12,424 nt of DNA. Source: Phycisphaerales bacterium (lineage in GTDB: Bacteria; Planctomycetota; Phycisphaerae; Phycisphaerales; UBA1924). Shown one piece after another: positions 1-6,507 of the stretch. The position numbers and the translations under genes were made by a program. Position 1 is the stretch's first letter. Every line of letters starts with the position of its first letter. The notes under the pieces are model-generated. The model was not told where the DNA came from, ran no database searches, and saw only the letters and a list, made by a program, of their open reading frames with translations. Location: positions 1 to 12,424 of the forward strand of contig JAGVLZ010000297.1 in assembly GCA_020054055.1 (NCBI GenBank), read 5' to 3'.

Positions 1-112
1 CCTGCTCAGGCCGCGACGCGATCGGCGCCAGCACCCCGTCAAAGTCGCACGCCACGAGCAGCACCCCCGACCGCGCCGTCGCCTCCAGCCTTTCCTCCAA
101 CGATGCGCTCAT
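1..112 (-). CDS. otsB: Trehalose-6-phosphate phosphatase, N-terminal part (cut by window edge)
   Basis: Only the first 37 codons are present; the rest lies beyond the left edge. The translation begins MSASLEERLEATARSG and reaches a hydrophobic strand ending in DFDGVLAPI, the HAD-superfamily motif I of trehalose phosphatases. D23 would be the nucleophile and D25 the general acid. In this family the enzyme removes phosphate from trehalose-6-phosphate in the cytoplasm. The ATG at 112-110 overlaps the stop of the upstream otsA gene as ATGA, so the two are almost certainly one operon with coupled translation, in the order otsA-otsB. The HAD motif alone is not specific; the otsA neighbour makes the call. 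Truncation by the window is the only oddity. Confidence 0.85.
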   Translation of the reverse strand, partial: MSASLEERLEATARSGVLLVACDFDGVLAPIASRPEQ

Positions 113-1491
113 GCCGCCAGCGCCTCCAGAAACGAGTCCGCCCATTCGTGAACATCGTGCCGACGCACCATCGACCGAAGAACCGCCATCCGAAACTTCG
201 CGTCCCCCTTGGTCATCTTCAAGCCCGCCAGCATCGCCTCGGCCATCCCCTCCGCGTCACGGGGATTCACCAAAAGCGCCTGCCGCAACTCGGACGCCGC
301 ACCCGCGAACTCGCTCAGCACCAGAACCCCCGACGTCTCGCTCCGCGACGCGCAATACTCCTTCGCCACAAGATTCATCCCGTCGCGCAGCGGCGTCACC
401 ACCATCACATCCGCCGCGCGGTAGTACGCCACAACTTCCTCACGCGTCAGCGTCCGCCGGAAGTAATGCACCGCCACCCGCCCCGGCTCGCTGAACTCAC
501 CGTTGAGGCTCCCCATCATCCGGTCGATCCGCGTCCGCATCTCCGCGTACTCGCGCACCGGCTCGCGCGACGGCGCCGCGATCTGGATCAGCACGCAATC
601 CTTCACCTTGACCTCCCCGCTCTGCAGAAGCAACTCGTACGCCTCCAGCCGGTGGTCGATCCCTTTCGTGTAATCCAGCCGGTCGACCGCCAGCAGGATC
701 TTCCGGCCGCGACCCACCAGCCGACGGATCTCCTCCGCGTCCGCGATCGTCTCGGGCAACTTTGACCGCTCATCGAACCAGTCGAAGTCGATCGAGATCG
801 GGAACTCCCGCACCGTCACGCTCCGCCCCTTCCACTCCAACTCCGAATCGGTCCCCTCGGCCTCCGTGTGCTGACGCGCCGCGCGCGAAAAGTTCTGCGC
901 CGCAAGGTGAGTCTGAAAACCCACCACGTCCGCGCCAAGCAGCCCCTCCATCAGTTCATCGCGCCAGGGAAGCCACGAAAAAAGTTCCTCGGGTGGGAAC
1001 GGGATGTGCAGAAAAAATCCGATCCGCGCCCGGGGCTTCAGCCGGCGCAGCATCGCCGGCACCAGCATCAGGTGATAGTCGTGGACCCACACCGTATCGC
1101 CGGGCTTATACGCCCGCGCCGCGGCCCGCGCATACCGCTCGTTCACCTCGACGTAGGGCTTCCACCACTCGCGCCGGAACTCGGGCGTGCGGATCGCATC
1201 GTGAAACAAGGGCCACAGCGTCCGATTGGAAAACCCGTGATAAAACCCGGCCAGATCGCTCGACGACAACCGCACGCCGTGCAACCGCATCTCATCGTGT
1301 TCAATGGTCCGTGGCGCCCGCCCTGTTCCGCCGGGCCACCCAACCCAGCACCCGCCCCGCCGACGCAGGATCGGCACCATGGCGGTCACAAGTCCGCCCG
1401 CGCTCGTCTGCCACCTCGTCCCCGCCCCCGAGCCGACGCGCGTCACGGGAAGCCGGTTGGAAACGACGATCAATCGACGCTTTTTGCTCAT
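109..1491 (-). CDS. otsA: Trehalose-6-phosphate synthase (GT20)
   Basis: Transfers glucose from a nucleotide sugar (usually UDP-glucose) to glucose-6-phosphate, giving trehalose-6-phosphate for OtsB. The 460-residue protein matches the usual OtsA length (E. coli 474). Visible motifs: SNRLPV near residue 11, WVGWPGG near 49, WVHDYHL around 135-141 with the catalytic-region Asp138, HIPFPPEE, RLDYTKG at 271-277 (R271 and K276 are the phosphate-binding pair), and RDGMNLVAKE ending at E378. The start at 1491 is chosen because MSKKRRLIVVSNR begins right at the family's conserved first strand and GGAG lies 10 bases upstream. The frame is open to 1767, but those 92 extra codons are unlike the family and run into the divergent top6B leader. 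It ends in ATGA with otsB. Confidence 0.95.
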   Translation of the reverse strand: MSKKRRLIVVSNRLPVTRVGSGAGTRWQTSAGGLVTAMVPILRRRGGCWVGWPGGTGRAPRTIEHDEMRLHGVRLSSSDLAGFYHGFSNRTLWPLFHDAIRTPEFRREWWKPYVEVNERYARAAARAYKPGDTVWVHDYHLMLVPAMLRRLKPRARIGFFLHIPFPPEELFSWLPWRDELMEGLLGADVVGFQTHLAAQNFSRAARQHTEAEGTDSELEWKGRSVTVREFPISIDFDWFDERSKLPETIADAEEIRRLVGRGRKILLAVDRLDYTKGIDHRLEAYELLLQSGEVKVKDCVLIQIAAPSREPVREYAEMRTRIDRMMGSLNGEFSEPGRVAVHYFRRTLTREEVVAYYRAADVMVVTPLRDGMNLVAKEYCASRSETSGVLVLSEFAGAASELRQALLVNPRDAEGMAEAMLAGLKMTKGDAKFRMAVLRSMVRRHDVHEWADSFLEALAA

Positions 1492-1667
1492 GCAGCGGCG
1501 ACTCCATGCAAAGTGTTCGTGACATCCGGCGTGGCCCAACGATACAGAGAAGCCGTCGAGCGCGCCGATCGACCCGACTCTGACTTGTACGCCCGACCTC
1601 AACAATCGGGTTCGCCGAATCCCGAAAATTGACCGAAACACTCCCCCGACCCGACGCCGCCATCGCG

Positions 1668-1676
1668 TGCTACACT
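1668..1676 (+). promoter_or_regulatory. Candidate extended -10 promoter for topoisomerase VI subunit B
   Basis: TGCTACACT is a TGn extended -10 followed by TACACT, which matches TATAAT at four of six positions. A TTGACC at 1629-1634 is too far away (36-base spacer) to be its -35, so activity would depend on the extended -10. The predicted transcript would begin near 1683 and give a leader of about 48 bases before the ATG at 1731. It lies in the 239-base divergent gap between otsA and top6B. I see no convincing promoter on the otsA side of that gap. Confidence 0.35.
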
Positions 1677-1717
1677 CGTCCGCGTCTCTCATTTCGTGCC
1701 GCAATTTGGACCGCCAT

Positions 1718-1723
1718 GGAGGG
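1718..1723 (+). promoter_or_regulatory. Shine-Dalgarno site that sets the subunit B start
   Basis: GGAGGG sits 7 bases before the ATG at 1731. Two earlier in-frame ATGs exist, at 1629 and 1716. The first lies upstream of the likely promoter. The second overlaps this site and has no comparable sequence ahead of it. This site therefore supports 1731 as the start. Confidence 0.7.
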
Positions 1724-1730
1724 CGACCGA

Positions 1731-3902
1731 ATGCCAGAATCCGCGACCTTGGAACCACCCGAAGCACCCGCGAAGAAGTCGAAGGCCCCGCGCGTCACCG
1801 CCGAGACCATGGCGACGAAGCAGCGCGAGATCTCCGTCTCGGAGTTCTTCGCCAAGAACCGCCACCTGCTCGGCTTCGACAATCCGCGAAAGGCGCTCCT
1901 CACCACGGTGAAGGAGGCCGTGGACAACTCGCTCGACGCCTGCGAGGAAGCGGGCATCCTCCCAGACATCCTCATCGAGATCCGGCTGGTTCCTGATTCG
2001 CAGGCCGCAAGCCGCAAGCCGCAGGACGATTCCGGCCGCAAGCCCGCCGCCGACGAACGCTTCCGCGTCATCATCCAGGACAACGGCCCGGGAATCGTCC
2101 GCAAGCAGATCGAGAACATCTTCGGCAAACTCCTCTACGGCTCGAAGTTCCACCGACTCAAAATGTCCCGCGGACAGCAGGGCATCGGCATCTCGGCCGC
2201 CGGAATGTACGGCCTCATCACCACCGGCAAGCCCGTCCTCATCATCTCGAAAACACACCCGAAAAAGCCCGCCCACGAGGTCGTCCTCAAAATGGACACC
2301 TCGAAGAACCGCGCCGATGTCGTCTCCGAAACCGAGCACCCCGAAGACGACGCCCTCTTCCGAACTACTCCCTCCACCCCCTCTCGTGGCACGGGTTTGC
2401 AACCCGTGTCTACCCCTTCTTCTGCTTCTTCTTCCACCAACACCGGCACCCGCGTCGAGATCGAACTCTCCGGCAAGTACTTCACCGGCGCCCGCTCCGT
2501 CGACGAATACGTCGAACTCACCGCCATCGCCAACCCGCACACGCGCTTCACCTACATCACGCCACCCACCTCGCAGTATCCCGAAGGACGCAAGCAGATC
2601 TTCGACCGCTCCGTCGCCGAACTCCCCGTCCAACCCGAAGAGATCAAGCCCCACCCCCACGGCATCGAACTCGGCACCCTCATCGGCATGCTCGAACGCA
2701 CCGAGCACGGCACGCTCAGCGCCTTCTTCACCGAAGAGTTCTGCCGCGTCGGACCCGGCGTCGCGAAATCCATCTGCGAATCCGTCGCCCTCTCCACGCG
2801 CTACAGCCCCAAAAAAATCTCCCACGGCGAAGCGGAAAAACTCTACAAAGCCCTGCAAGAAGCAAAGGTCATGGCCCCGCCGACCAACTGCCTCTCACCC
2901 ATCGGCGTCAAGACCATGCTCAAGGGCCTCGAGCGCGGCCTGAAACCGAACTTCATCGCCGTCTCATCGCGTCCTCCCGCCGTCTACCGCGGCCGGCCGT
3001 TTGTCATCGAAGCGGGCATCGCCTTCGGAGGCGGTCTCCCAAGCGACGAACCCGCCCAGGTCTTCCGCTTCGCCAACCGCGTGCCGCTGCTCTATCAGCA
3101 GAGCGCGTGCTCTTCCTTCAAGGCTGTCTCGGAGACCAACTGGAAGAACTACGGCCTCCAGCAGCCCAAAGGCTCGCTCCCCGTCGGCCCCATGGTCGTG
3201 ATGATCCACATGGCGAGCGTGTGGGTTCCTTTCACCAGCGAATCGAAGGAAGCCGTCGCCGACTACGACGAGATCCGCGAGGAAATGGAACTGGCGCTCA
3301 AGGACTGCGGCCGAAAACTCAAGACCTACCTCAACCGCCGCGACCGCATGAAGGCCGCGGGCGAACGCCGCAGCATCTTCCTCCGCTATATCGGCGAGAT
3401 CGCCAAGGCCGTCAGCGCCATCAACGGCGAGGACGCGAAGGCGCTCTACGACGCGTTGATGAAAACCGCCGAGCGCAAGACACAGGAGATGGACATGACC
3501 CTCGACGAGGAGGGCAAGGTGGTCAACGCCTCAGAGAAACTCGAAGCGGACGAAGCGGTGTATGTCAAGCCATTGGACGAGCACGACCTCGCGGCCATCG
3601 CGGACGAAAAAGAAGCCGAGCGTCAAAGCGCCAAAGCCCCTGGAACCCCGACCGCAAGGGAGCGGGGTTCCCCTCAGGCTGAAAGCCTGAAAGCCAGTAG
3701 CCGGGGGCAGAGCGCAGCGCCGCCCGCGGAAAAGCGCAAGAAAAAAACTCAGCACCCTGAAAGGGTGCAAGACAAAAAGCAATCGCGTGCCCCGAAGTCC
3801 GCAACCCCCACGCTCTTCGAATCCCTCCCCCCACCGCCAAAGCCCGCGCCGGGAAAACACGTCCTGCTCGTCCGCAAGAAGGTGCTACGGAAGAAGAACT
3901 GA
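1731..3902 (+). CDS. top6B: DNA topoisomerase VI subunit B (GHKL ATPase), with in-frame repeat insertions
   Basis: ATP-driven gate subunit of the A2B2 type IIB topoisomerase. The GHKL ATP site is intact: N-box VKEAVDNSLDA with E62 and N66, DNGPGI at 117-122, and GQQGIGIS near 148-155. The linker motif MAPPTNCLSPIG at 381-392 and FANRVPLLYQ at 447-456 (transducer domain) are characteristic of subunit B. At 723 residues it is much longer than archaeal subunits of about 530. The excess sits in three places: a linker before the DNGPGI motif (residues ~90-107), a Ser/Thr/Pro-rich loop (~212-237), and a charged tail from ~638 to the end. All three overlap palindromic or tandem DNA repeats listed separately. 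In many genomes the A gene follows at once; here it is 2.7 kb away. Confidence 0.95.
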   Translation: MPESATLEPPEAPAKKSKAPRVTAETMATKQREISVSEFFAKNRHLLGFDNPRKALLTTVKEAVDNSLDACEEAGILPDILIEIRLVPDSQAASRKPQDDSGRKPAADERFRVIIQDNGPGIVRKQIENIFGKLLYGSKFHRLKMSRGQQGIGISAAGMYGLITTGKPVLIISKTHPKKPAHEVVLKMDTSKNRADVVSETEHPEDDALFRTTPSTPSRGTGLQPVSTPSSASSSTNTGTRVEIELSGKYFTGARSVDEYVELTAIANPHTRFTYITPPTSQYPEGRKQIFDRSVAELPVQPEEIKPHPHGIELGTLIGMLERTEHGTLSAFFTEEFCRVGPGVAKSICESVALSTRYSPKKISHGEAEKLYKALQEAKVMAPPTNCLSPIGVKTMLKGLERGLKPNFIAVSSRPPAVYRGRPFVIEAGIAFGGGLPSDEPAQVFRFANRVPLLYQQSACSSFKAVSETNWKNYGLQQPKGSLPVGPMVVMIHMASVWVPFTSESKEAVADYDEIREEMELALKDCGRKLKTYLNRRDRMKAAGERRSIFLRYIGEIAKAVSAINGEDAKALYDALMKTAERKTQEMDMTLDEEGKVVNASEKLEADEAVYVKPLDEHDLAAIADEKEAERQSAKAPGTPTARERGSPQAESLKASSRGQSAAPPAEKRKKKTQHPERVQDKKQSRAPKSATPTLFESLPPPPKPAPGKHVLLVRKKVLRKKN
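2004..2024 (+). repeat. Heptamer tandem repeat inside top6B
   Basis: Three consecutive 7-base units, GCCGCAA, GCCGCAA, GCCGCAG, are read in frame within the linker between the N-box and the DNGPGI motif of subunit B. Because 7 is not a multiple of 3, a one-unit change in copy number would shift the frame and end the protein early. A change of three units would add or remove seven residues. The region seems to be a low-complexity insertion, since archaeal subunits have only a short turn there. Confidence 0.6.
2390..2408 (+). repeat. Palindromic repeat read through in top6B coding sequence
   Basis: CACGGGTT-TGC-AACCCGTG is a perfect 8-bp stem with a 3-base loop. It is translated as part of RGTGLQPVST, next to a Ser-rich run, in a loop absent from ordinary subunit B proteins. 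From memory, near-identical GGCACGGGTT hairpins, and ORFs containing 'TGFQPV'-like peptides, are scattered through planctomycete genomes. I could not check this. Confidence 0.6.
3642..3671 (+). repeat. Inverted repeat in the subunit B tail (first of a cluster)
   Basis: GGAACCCCG at 3642-3650 pairs perfectly with CGGGGTTCC at 3663-3671 across a 12-base loop. It encodes residues ~638-647 of subunit B, where the conserved protein has ended. It is followed directly by two more palindromic units, at 3674 and 3752. Confidence 0.6.
3674..3730 (+). repeat. Composite palindromic element, copy 1 (in top6B tail)
   Basis: It starts with TCAGGCT-GAA-AGCCTGA (3674-3690, 7-bp stem, GAA loop). It continues with GTAGCCGGGGGCAGAGCG and an imperfect partner CCGCCCGCGG. 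The same element, in the same orientation and without gaps over the first ~44 bases, lies at 7744 downstream of the subunit A gene. Within the first 17 bases 14 are identical; GTAGCCGGGGGCAGAGCG is identical in both. Here it is translated as part of the subunit B tail. Confidence 0.75.
3752..3768 (+). repeat. Short palindromic repeat with GAA loop
   Basis: GCACCCT-GAA-AGGGTGC is a perfect 7-bp stem with the same GAA loop as the hairpin at 3674-3690 but a different stem sequence. It is read in frame as part of QHPERVQD in the charged C-terminal tail of subunit B. Confidence 0.6.
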
Positions 3903-4029
3903 TAATTCGGGTCACGGTGGATCACCATCCAATTGCCCCCGAACGGTCAGTTGACGATCGGGTATCCTGCCCACGGCGAATCAGAAACTGTCGGCCTCGA
4001 TGCCGAGGGTTTCTCCACGGGAGCCCCAA

Positions 4030-4281
4030 ATGATCCGGCTCATCTTCTTCGGAATCGTGATCCTGATAGCGGTCATTGTTTGGATTTCCAAACAGGCTGC
4101 TGGAGCAGTTTCTGGAAACGAGAGCCTAAAAACATCGACGGTCAGTGGACAAACTCAGCGCACCATGGATTCGGCTGCGCGTGGGTTGAACTGGCTTGAG
4201 AAACAGTGGGAAGAGGCCCAAGCGGACGCCAAGAAAGACAAGGGGCTCGCCTCCCGCGAGTTCAAGGAATACGACAAGTAG
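4030..4281 (+). CDS. Small single-pass membrane protein, unknown function
   Basis: I do not recognise a family. The 83-residue protein has one hydrophobic segment at residues 3-19 (LIFFGIVILIAVIVWI) and then a polar, helix-prone part rich in Lys, Glu, Gln and Ala (LNWLEKQWEEAQADAKKDK). This suggests a membrane anchor with a short cytoplasmic helix. The start at 4030 is preferred over an in-frame ATG at 4000: GGGAG lies 6 bases upstream and the hydrophobic segment then begins at once. It follows top6B after 127 bases and precedes another small membrane-protein gene by 38 bases on the same strand, so those two could be co-transcribed. GC is lower and codons are less C-ending than in the neighbouring topoisomerase genes. 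Confidence 0.6.
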   Translation: MIRLIFFGIVILIAVIVWISKQAAGAVSGNESLKTSTVSGQTQRTMDSAARGLNWLEKQWEEAQADAKKDKGLASREFKEYDK

Positions 4282-4319
4282 TCCGTTGCTGCGGCAGAGA
4301 GAATCGAGAGGCCTGAAGA

Positions 4320-4652
4320 ATGGAAGTCGCAAAGTGGCTCGGCGGGGGAGCGCTGGTGCTCGTCGCCTATTTGATCATCTCAAACACGCTCTGGATATTA
4401 TTGGGATCTCGCGTATTGCAGAGCCTTCCAGGCGTGAACATCAAGGGTTTTCGAGGCACACTGAAAATTGCCGCAATGCTCGTCTTGACGGCATTAGCAG
4501 TTGCGGTTTGGCTTCTGAAACGGCCGGCAATTTGGGTGGGACTCAAGCCAGTAAATCGTGGTCTTGCCGCGGAAATTGGGGTGTGGGTTGGACGTGGCGC
4601 CCGTTGGGTCGAACGGCTACAGCCCCCATCACAAGTCCGTGGCTCGGTCTAG
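4320..4652 (+). CDS. Small two-pass membrane protein, unknown function
   Basis: No family recognised. The 110 residues contain two hydrophobic segments, about 9-29 (ALVLVAYLIISNTLWILLG) and about 50-67 (AAMLVLTALAVAVWLL), joined by a loop with two basic residues. A basic tail follows. GAGAGG lies 8 bases before the ATG, which supports this start. It follows the 83-residue membrane protein by 38 bases on the same strand. Its TAG stop shares the palindrome CTAG (4649-4652) with the stop of the convergent gene on the other strand. Base composition is again unlike the topoisomerase genes. Confidence 0.6.
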   Translation: MEVAKWLGGGALVLVAYLIISNTLWILLGSRVLQSLPGVNIKGFRGTLKIAAMLVLTALAVAVWLLKRPAIWVGLKPVNRGLAAEIGVWVGRGARWVERLQPPSQVRGSV

Positions 4653-5014
4653 CCAGCAATGGCTGCGATCGCTAATCCCAATCCCACGGCAACCGCGCCG
4701 GCGACCCAGCCTGTCCGGTTCTTCCCCGCGACAAAGACTGCCATGGCCAAAGCGACTTCACCGATCATCTGTCCATGCTCTGCTGATAGCACGCAGACAT
4801 CATCTATAGATGGCCCACCAGCGAGATTCGCGTCTCGAAGAGCCTTAATCATTGCAGAGTACGCCAACAGTCCCACGGCTTGCCGATCGTCAAGTTTGTC
4901 TTGGTTTTCCAGAAGCAAATCAGCAAGGTACTTGGCCGCGTCCGCGGCCACCGGATCCATCGATCTCAGCACAGCCTTAATCTGCTCCTTTGTCTGATGG
5001 TCCGACCAAGTCAT
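4649..5014 (-). CDS. Hypothetical protein with hydrophobic C-terminus
   Basis: No family recognised. Of 121 residues, the first ~75 are polar and probably helical (MTWSDHQTKEQIKAVLRSMD onward). The last ~40 are hydrophobic and glycine/alanine-rich (GEVALAMAVFVAG, then WVAGAVAVGLGLAIAAIAG), consistent with a tail-anchored or two-helix hairpin membrane protein. The start at 5014 is chosen over an in-frame ATG at 5068 because GGAAGG lies 7 bases upstream and the 18 extra residues look like untranslated leader. It is convergent with the two-pass membrane-protein gene, and the two stop codons share CTAG. An upstream promoter would fall in 5015-5110; I see no clear one. Confidence 0.6.
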   Translation of the reverse strand: MTWSDHQTKEQIKAVLRSMDPVAADAAKYLADLLLENQDKLDDRQAVGLLAYSAMIKALRDANLAGGPSIDDVCVLSAEHGQMIGEVALAMAVFVAGKNRTGWVAGAVAVGLGLAIAAIAG

Positions 5015-5248
5015 CGAATCACCTTCCAAGAAAAGCGCGATCCGGAATGGAACCGAGTTCTTCTGCAATGGCAGGGACGATTTCCTGCGATGCTACAGAC
5101 GCTGGCAGGATTGATGAAACACGCGGTTGTGCGACGACATGTCGAAGCATTCGAGTATTCTACGCATCCCAAATGCCAGCGCAAGCGGGTGCGCGAGTCA
5201 AGACAAAACCGCCAGTATATTTGTGGCTACAAAGCAACGGAGTGCCCA
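5015..5248. other. Intergenic gap with a possible promoter for the SIR2 unit
   Basis: These 234 bases hold no credible gene. TATATT at 5216-5221 could be a -10 for the downstream plus-strand unit, but I find no matching -35. TATTCT at 5156-5161 is a second weak candidate. GGAG at 5240-5243 lies close before the ATG at 5249 and is a reasonable ribosome site. A GCGCAAGCGGG stretch around 5180 resembles the repeat-like GC palindromes elsewhere in the window but has no clear stem partner. Confidence 0.35.
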
Positions 5249-5306
5249 ATGGCCAAGGAACCAACCGCATCCAGAACTAGCTGCTCCGTTACCCAGCGCG
5301 ACGCCC
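5249..5306 (+). repeat. 58-bp direct repeat, left copy
   Basis: Same-orientation partner of 6573-6630, 47 of 58 bases identical with no gaps. The longest perfect stretch is the final 16 bases, ACCCAGCGCGACGCCC. It begins exactly at an ATG in both copies and ends abruptly. It sits 12 bases outside the left inverted element, mirrored by a 14-base gap on the right. Confidence 0.8.
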
Positions 5307-5318
5307 GCCCCTCCTGCT

Positions 5319-5380
5319 TCCTCTCCCAGCCGCTTCGGATGGGAGAGGATCGAGCTGAGGGCTCTGCTTCTACCGCTTCT
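5319..5380 (-). repeat. Inverted hairpin element, left copy
   Basis: Read on the minus strand it begins AGAAGCGGTAGAAGCAGAGC and ends with the hairpin TCCTCTCCCA/TGGGAGAGGA (10-bp stem, 5319-5349). The non-hairpin arm and first stem strand match the element at 6497 at 35 of 40 aligned bases with one gap. The two copies point away from each other with the SIR2 gene between them. Confidence 0.7.
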
Positions 5381-5439
5381 ACCACCGCACGCTGCTCCCT
5401 TGTCGGCAATGCCCGTGAATGCAGTACTGGAGCGCTGCG

Positions 5440-6507
5440 ATGAATCGAGTCTTCATTTTGGGCGCGGGTGCAACGGCAGGCTACAAGACAGACTGCAACA
5501 TCGCGCCACCAGTTGCGGCTAGTTTCCTGGCTGCGGCCGTGAGGCTCTGCAAGAACAAGACGCTGCCGGCTGAACGGCGTCTCGAAAAGAACAAATTCGC
5601 TCTGGTTTGGGGATTTGTTGAAAAGCACTATCCGGCCCAGTTCAACAACCTGGCGAAACGGGCGAATGCACAACTGCCTCATTCAATCGATATTGAGGAA
5701 CTTCTGACGCTAGTTGATCTCGCTGGCAATCGCCCGCTTCGCGAACAGATGGTCCGCCTCATCGTTCTCACGCTTTATGGCATCCTCTGGGGTGGGCACT
5801 GCAAGCACCACGAGAGACTACTGAGTTCGCTTGACCCGGACGATGCGATCTTGACCTTTAATTGGGATCTGATTCTCGACAACCTTGCATTCAGTCATGG
5901 GACTCCTCCTGACTATGGAACGACTTTGCTGAATGTTCGAGGCGGCATTGAGGGAAACCAACGCGGACCGCTGGTTCTGAAACTGCATGGCTCAATGAAC
6001 TGGACTACATGCGATTCGTGCTCCTATCACGAAGCGAGGGGCCTTGAGGGCAAGATTGTTGCCCACGCGTTCATGGGAACAGCGATCCAATGTCCTCGCT
6101 GCCATGAGCCCATGGACGCTCTGATGATTTATCCAACACTCTTCAAGACATACGACCGGCCTCTATGGAAACAGATCTGGGAACGAGCACGATGCGTTCT
6201 TCGTTCGGCGCGTGAAATAAGAGTTGTCGGATATTCACTTCCTCCGACTGATTTTGCCGCGAAATGGCTCTTCCGTCAGACTTCTGTCGAGAGGAATCGG
6301 CCCCTGGAAAGCCTAACCATCGTCGACACTAGTCACAATCCGACTGCCCTATTAGATAGGTTTGCAGATGTGTTTCATCATCCGTCACTTCACGTCAACG
6401 GGGGCATTGCCAAATTCGACCACGAAGGAACCCTGCTTCAAGCAACCAAGGCCTCACGTCACCGTGTCGCGAAGACAAGCGCAACAAAGATGCCGAAGAA
6501 GAAGTAG
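5440..6507 (+). CDS. SIR2-like domain protein, putative NAD-hydrolysing enzyme
   Basis: The 355-residue protein has a Rossmann-type start (FILGAGAT, residues 5-12), ILTFNWD with N141, KLHGSMNW with H183, two Cys pairs (C191/C194 and C218/C221) that look like a zinc ribbon, and VVGYSLPPTD at 262-271. This order is typical of bacterial SIR2_2-type proteins. N141 and H183 are placed like the catalytic Asn and His of the NAD-cleaving SIR2 domains of ThsA and DSR2, so NADase activity is plausible but unproven. No recognition domain is visible; the tail is basic. The start at 5440 has GGAG 7 bases upstream and overlaps the preceding frame as ATGA; an ATG at 5419 is less well placed. GC is clearly lower than in the flanking topoisomerase genes. 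Its role (defence, toxin or other) is not shown. Confidence 0.8.
   Translation: MNRVFILGAGATAGYKTDCNIAPPVAASFLAAAVRLCKNKTLPAERRLEKNKFALVWGFVEKHYPAQFNNLAKRANAQLPHSIDIEELLTLVDLAGNRPLREQMVRLIVLTLYGILWGGHCKHHERLLSSLDPDDAILTFNWDLILDNLAFSHGTPPDYGTTLLNVRGGIEGNQRGPLVLKLHGSMNWTTCDSCSYHEARGLEGKIVAHAFMGTAIQCPRCHEPMDALMIYPTLFKTYDRPLWKQIWERARCVLRSAREIRVVGYSLPPTDFAAKWLFRQTSVERNRPLESLTIVDTSHNPTALLDRFADVFHHPSLHVNGGIAKFDHEGTLLQATKASRHRVAKTSATKMPKKK

Larger units (their letters stand above)
5249..5443 (+). pseudogene. Orphaned 5' fragment of the topoisomerase VI subunit A gene, fused to unrelated codons and coupled to SIR2
   Basis: The first 19 codons (MAKEPTASRTSCSVTQRDA) match the start of the intact subunit A protein at 6573 (MAKSPTESKTSRSVTQRDA) at 15 of 19 residues. 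The DNA is 47/58 identical without gaps. After codon 19 the match stops. The frame then runs through the left hairpin repeat and ends after 64 codons at TGA 5441-5443, which overlaps the SIR2 start as ATGA. A ribosome site is present (GGAG, 7-base spacing). It cannot make functional subunit A, since the catalytic tyrosine and Toprim domains are absent. It may still be translated as a leader peptide for SIR2. Whether it is a relic or a working leader cannot be decided from sequence alone. Confidence 0.7.

Noticed and set aside
1629..1730. Earlier top6B starts at 1629 and 1716
   Set aside because: GGAGGG sits 7 bases before 1731, and the likely promoter lies downstream of 1629. The additional residues do not resemble the protein family.
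1492..1767. N-terminal extension of otsA by 92 codons
   Set aside because: The family's conserved first strand begins directly after the ATG at 1491, which has a GGAG; the extra residues are Arg-rich, unlike OtsA, and overlap the divergent gene's leader.
1689..2858. Long open frame on the minus strand opposite top6B
   Set aside because: Composition-driven shadow in GC-rich DNA: Gly/Asp/Glu-rich with no recognisable domain, wholly antisense to a certain gene.
3642..3768. CRISPR array
   Set aside because: The three repeats differ in stem sequence and spacing, and are in frame within a gene.
3951..3968. TTGACG with TATCCT as a promoter for the 83-residue membrane protein
   Set aside because: Only 6 bases separate the two, far too close for a normal promoter; no -10 at the proper distance.
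4196..4675. 159-codon plus-strand frame spanning the two small membrane-protein genes
   Set aside because: Overlaps two genes that have hydrophobic segments and ribosome sites; its own translation is polar and without pattern.
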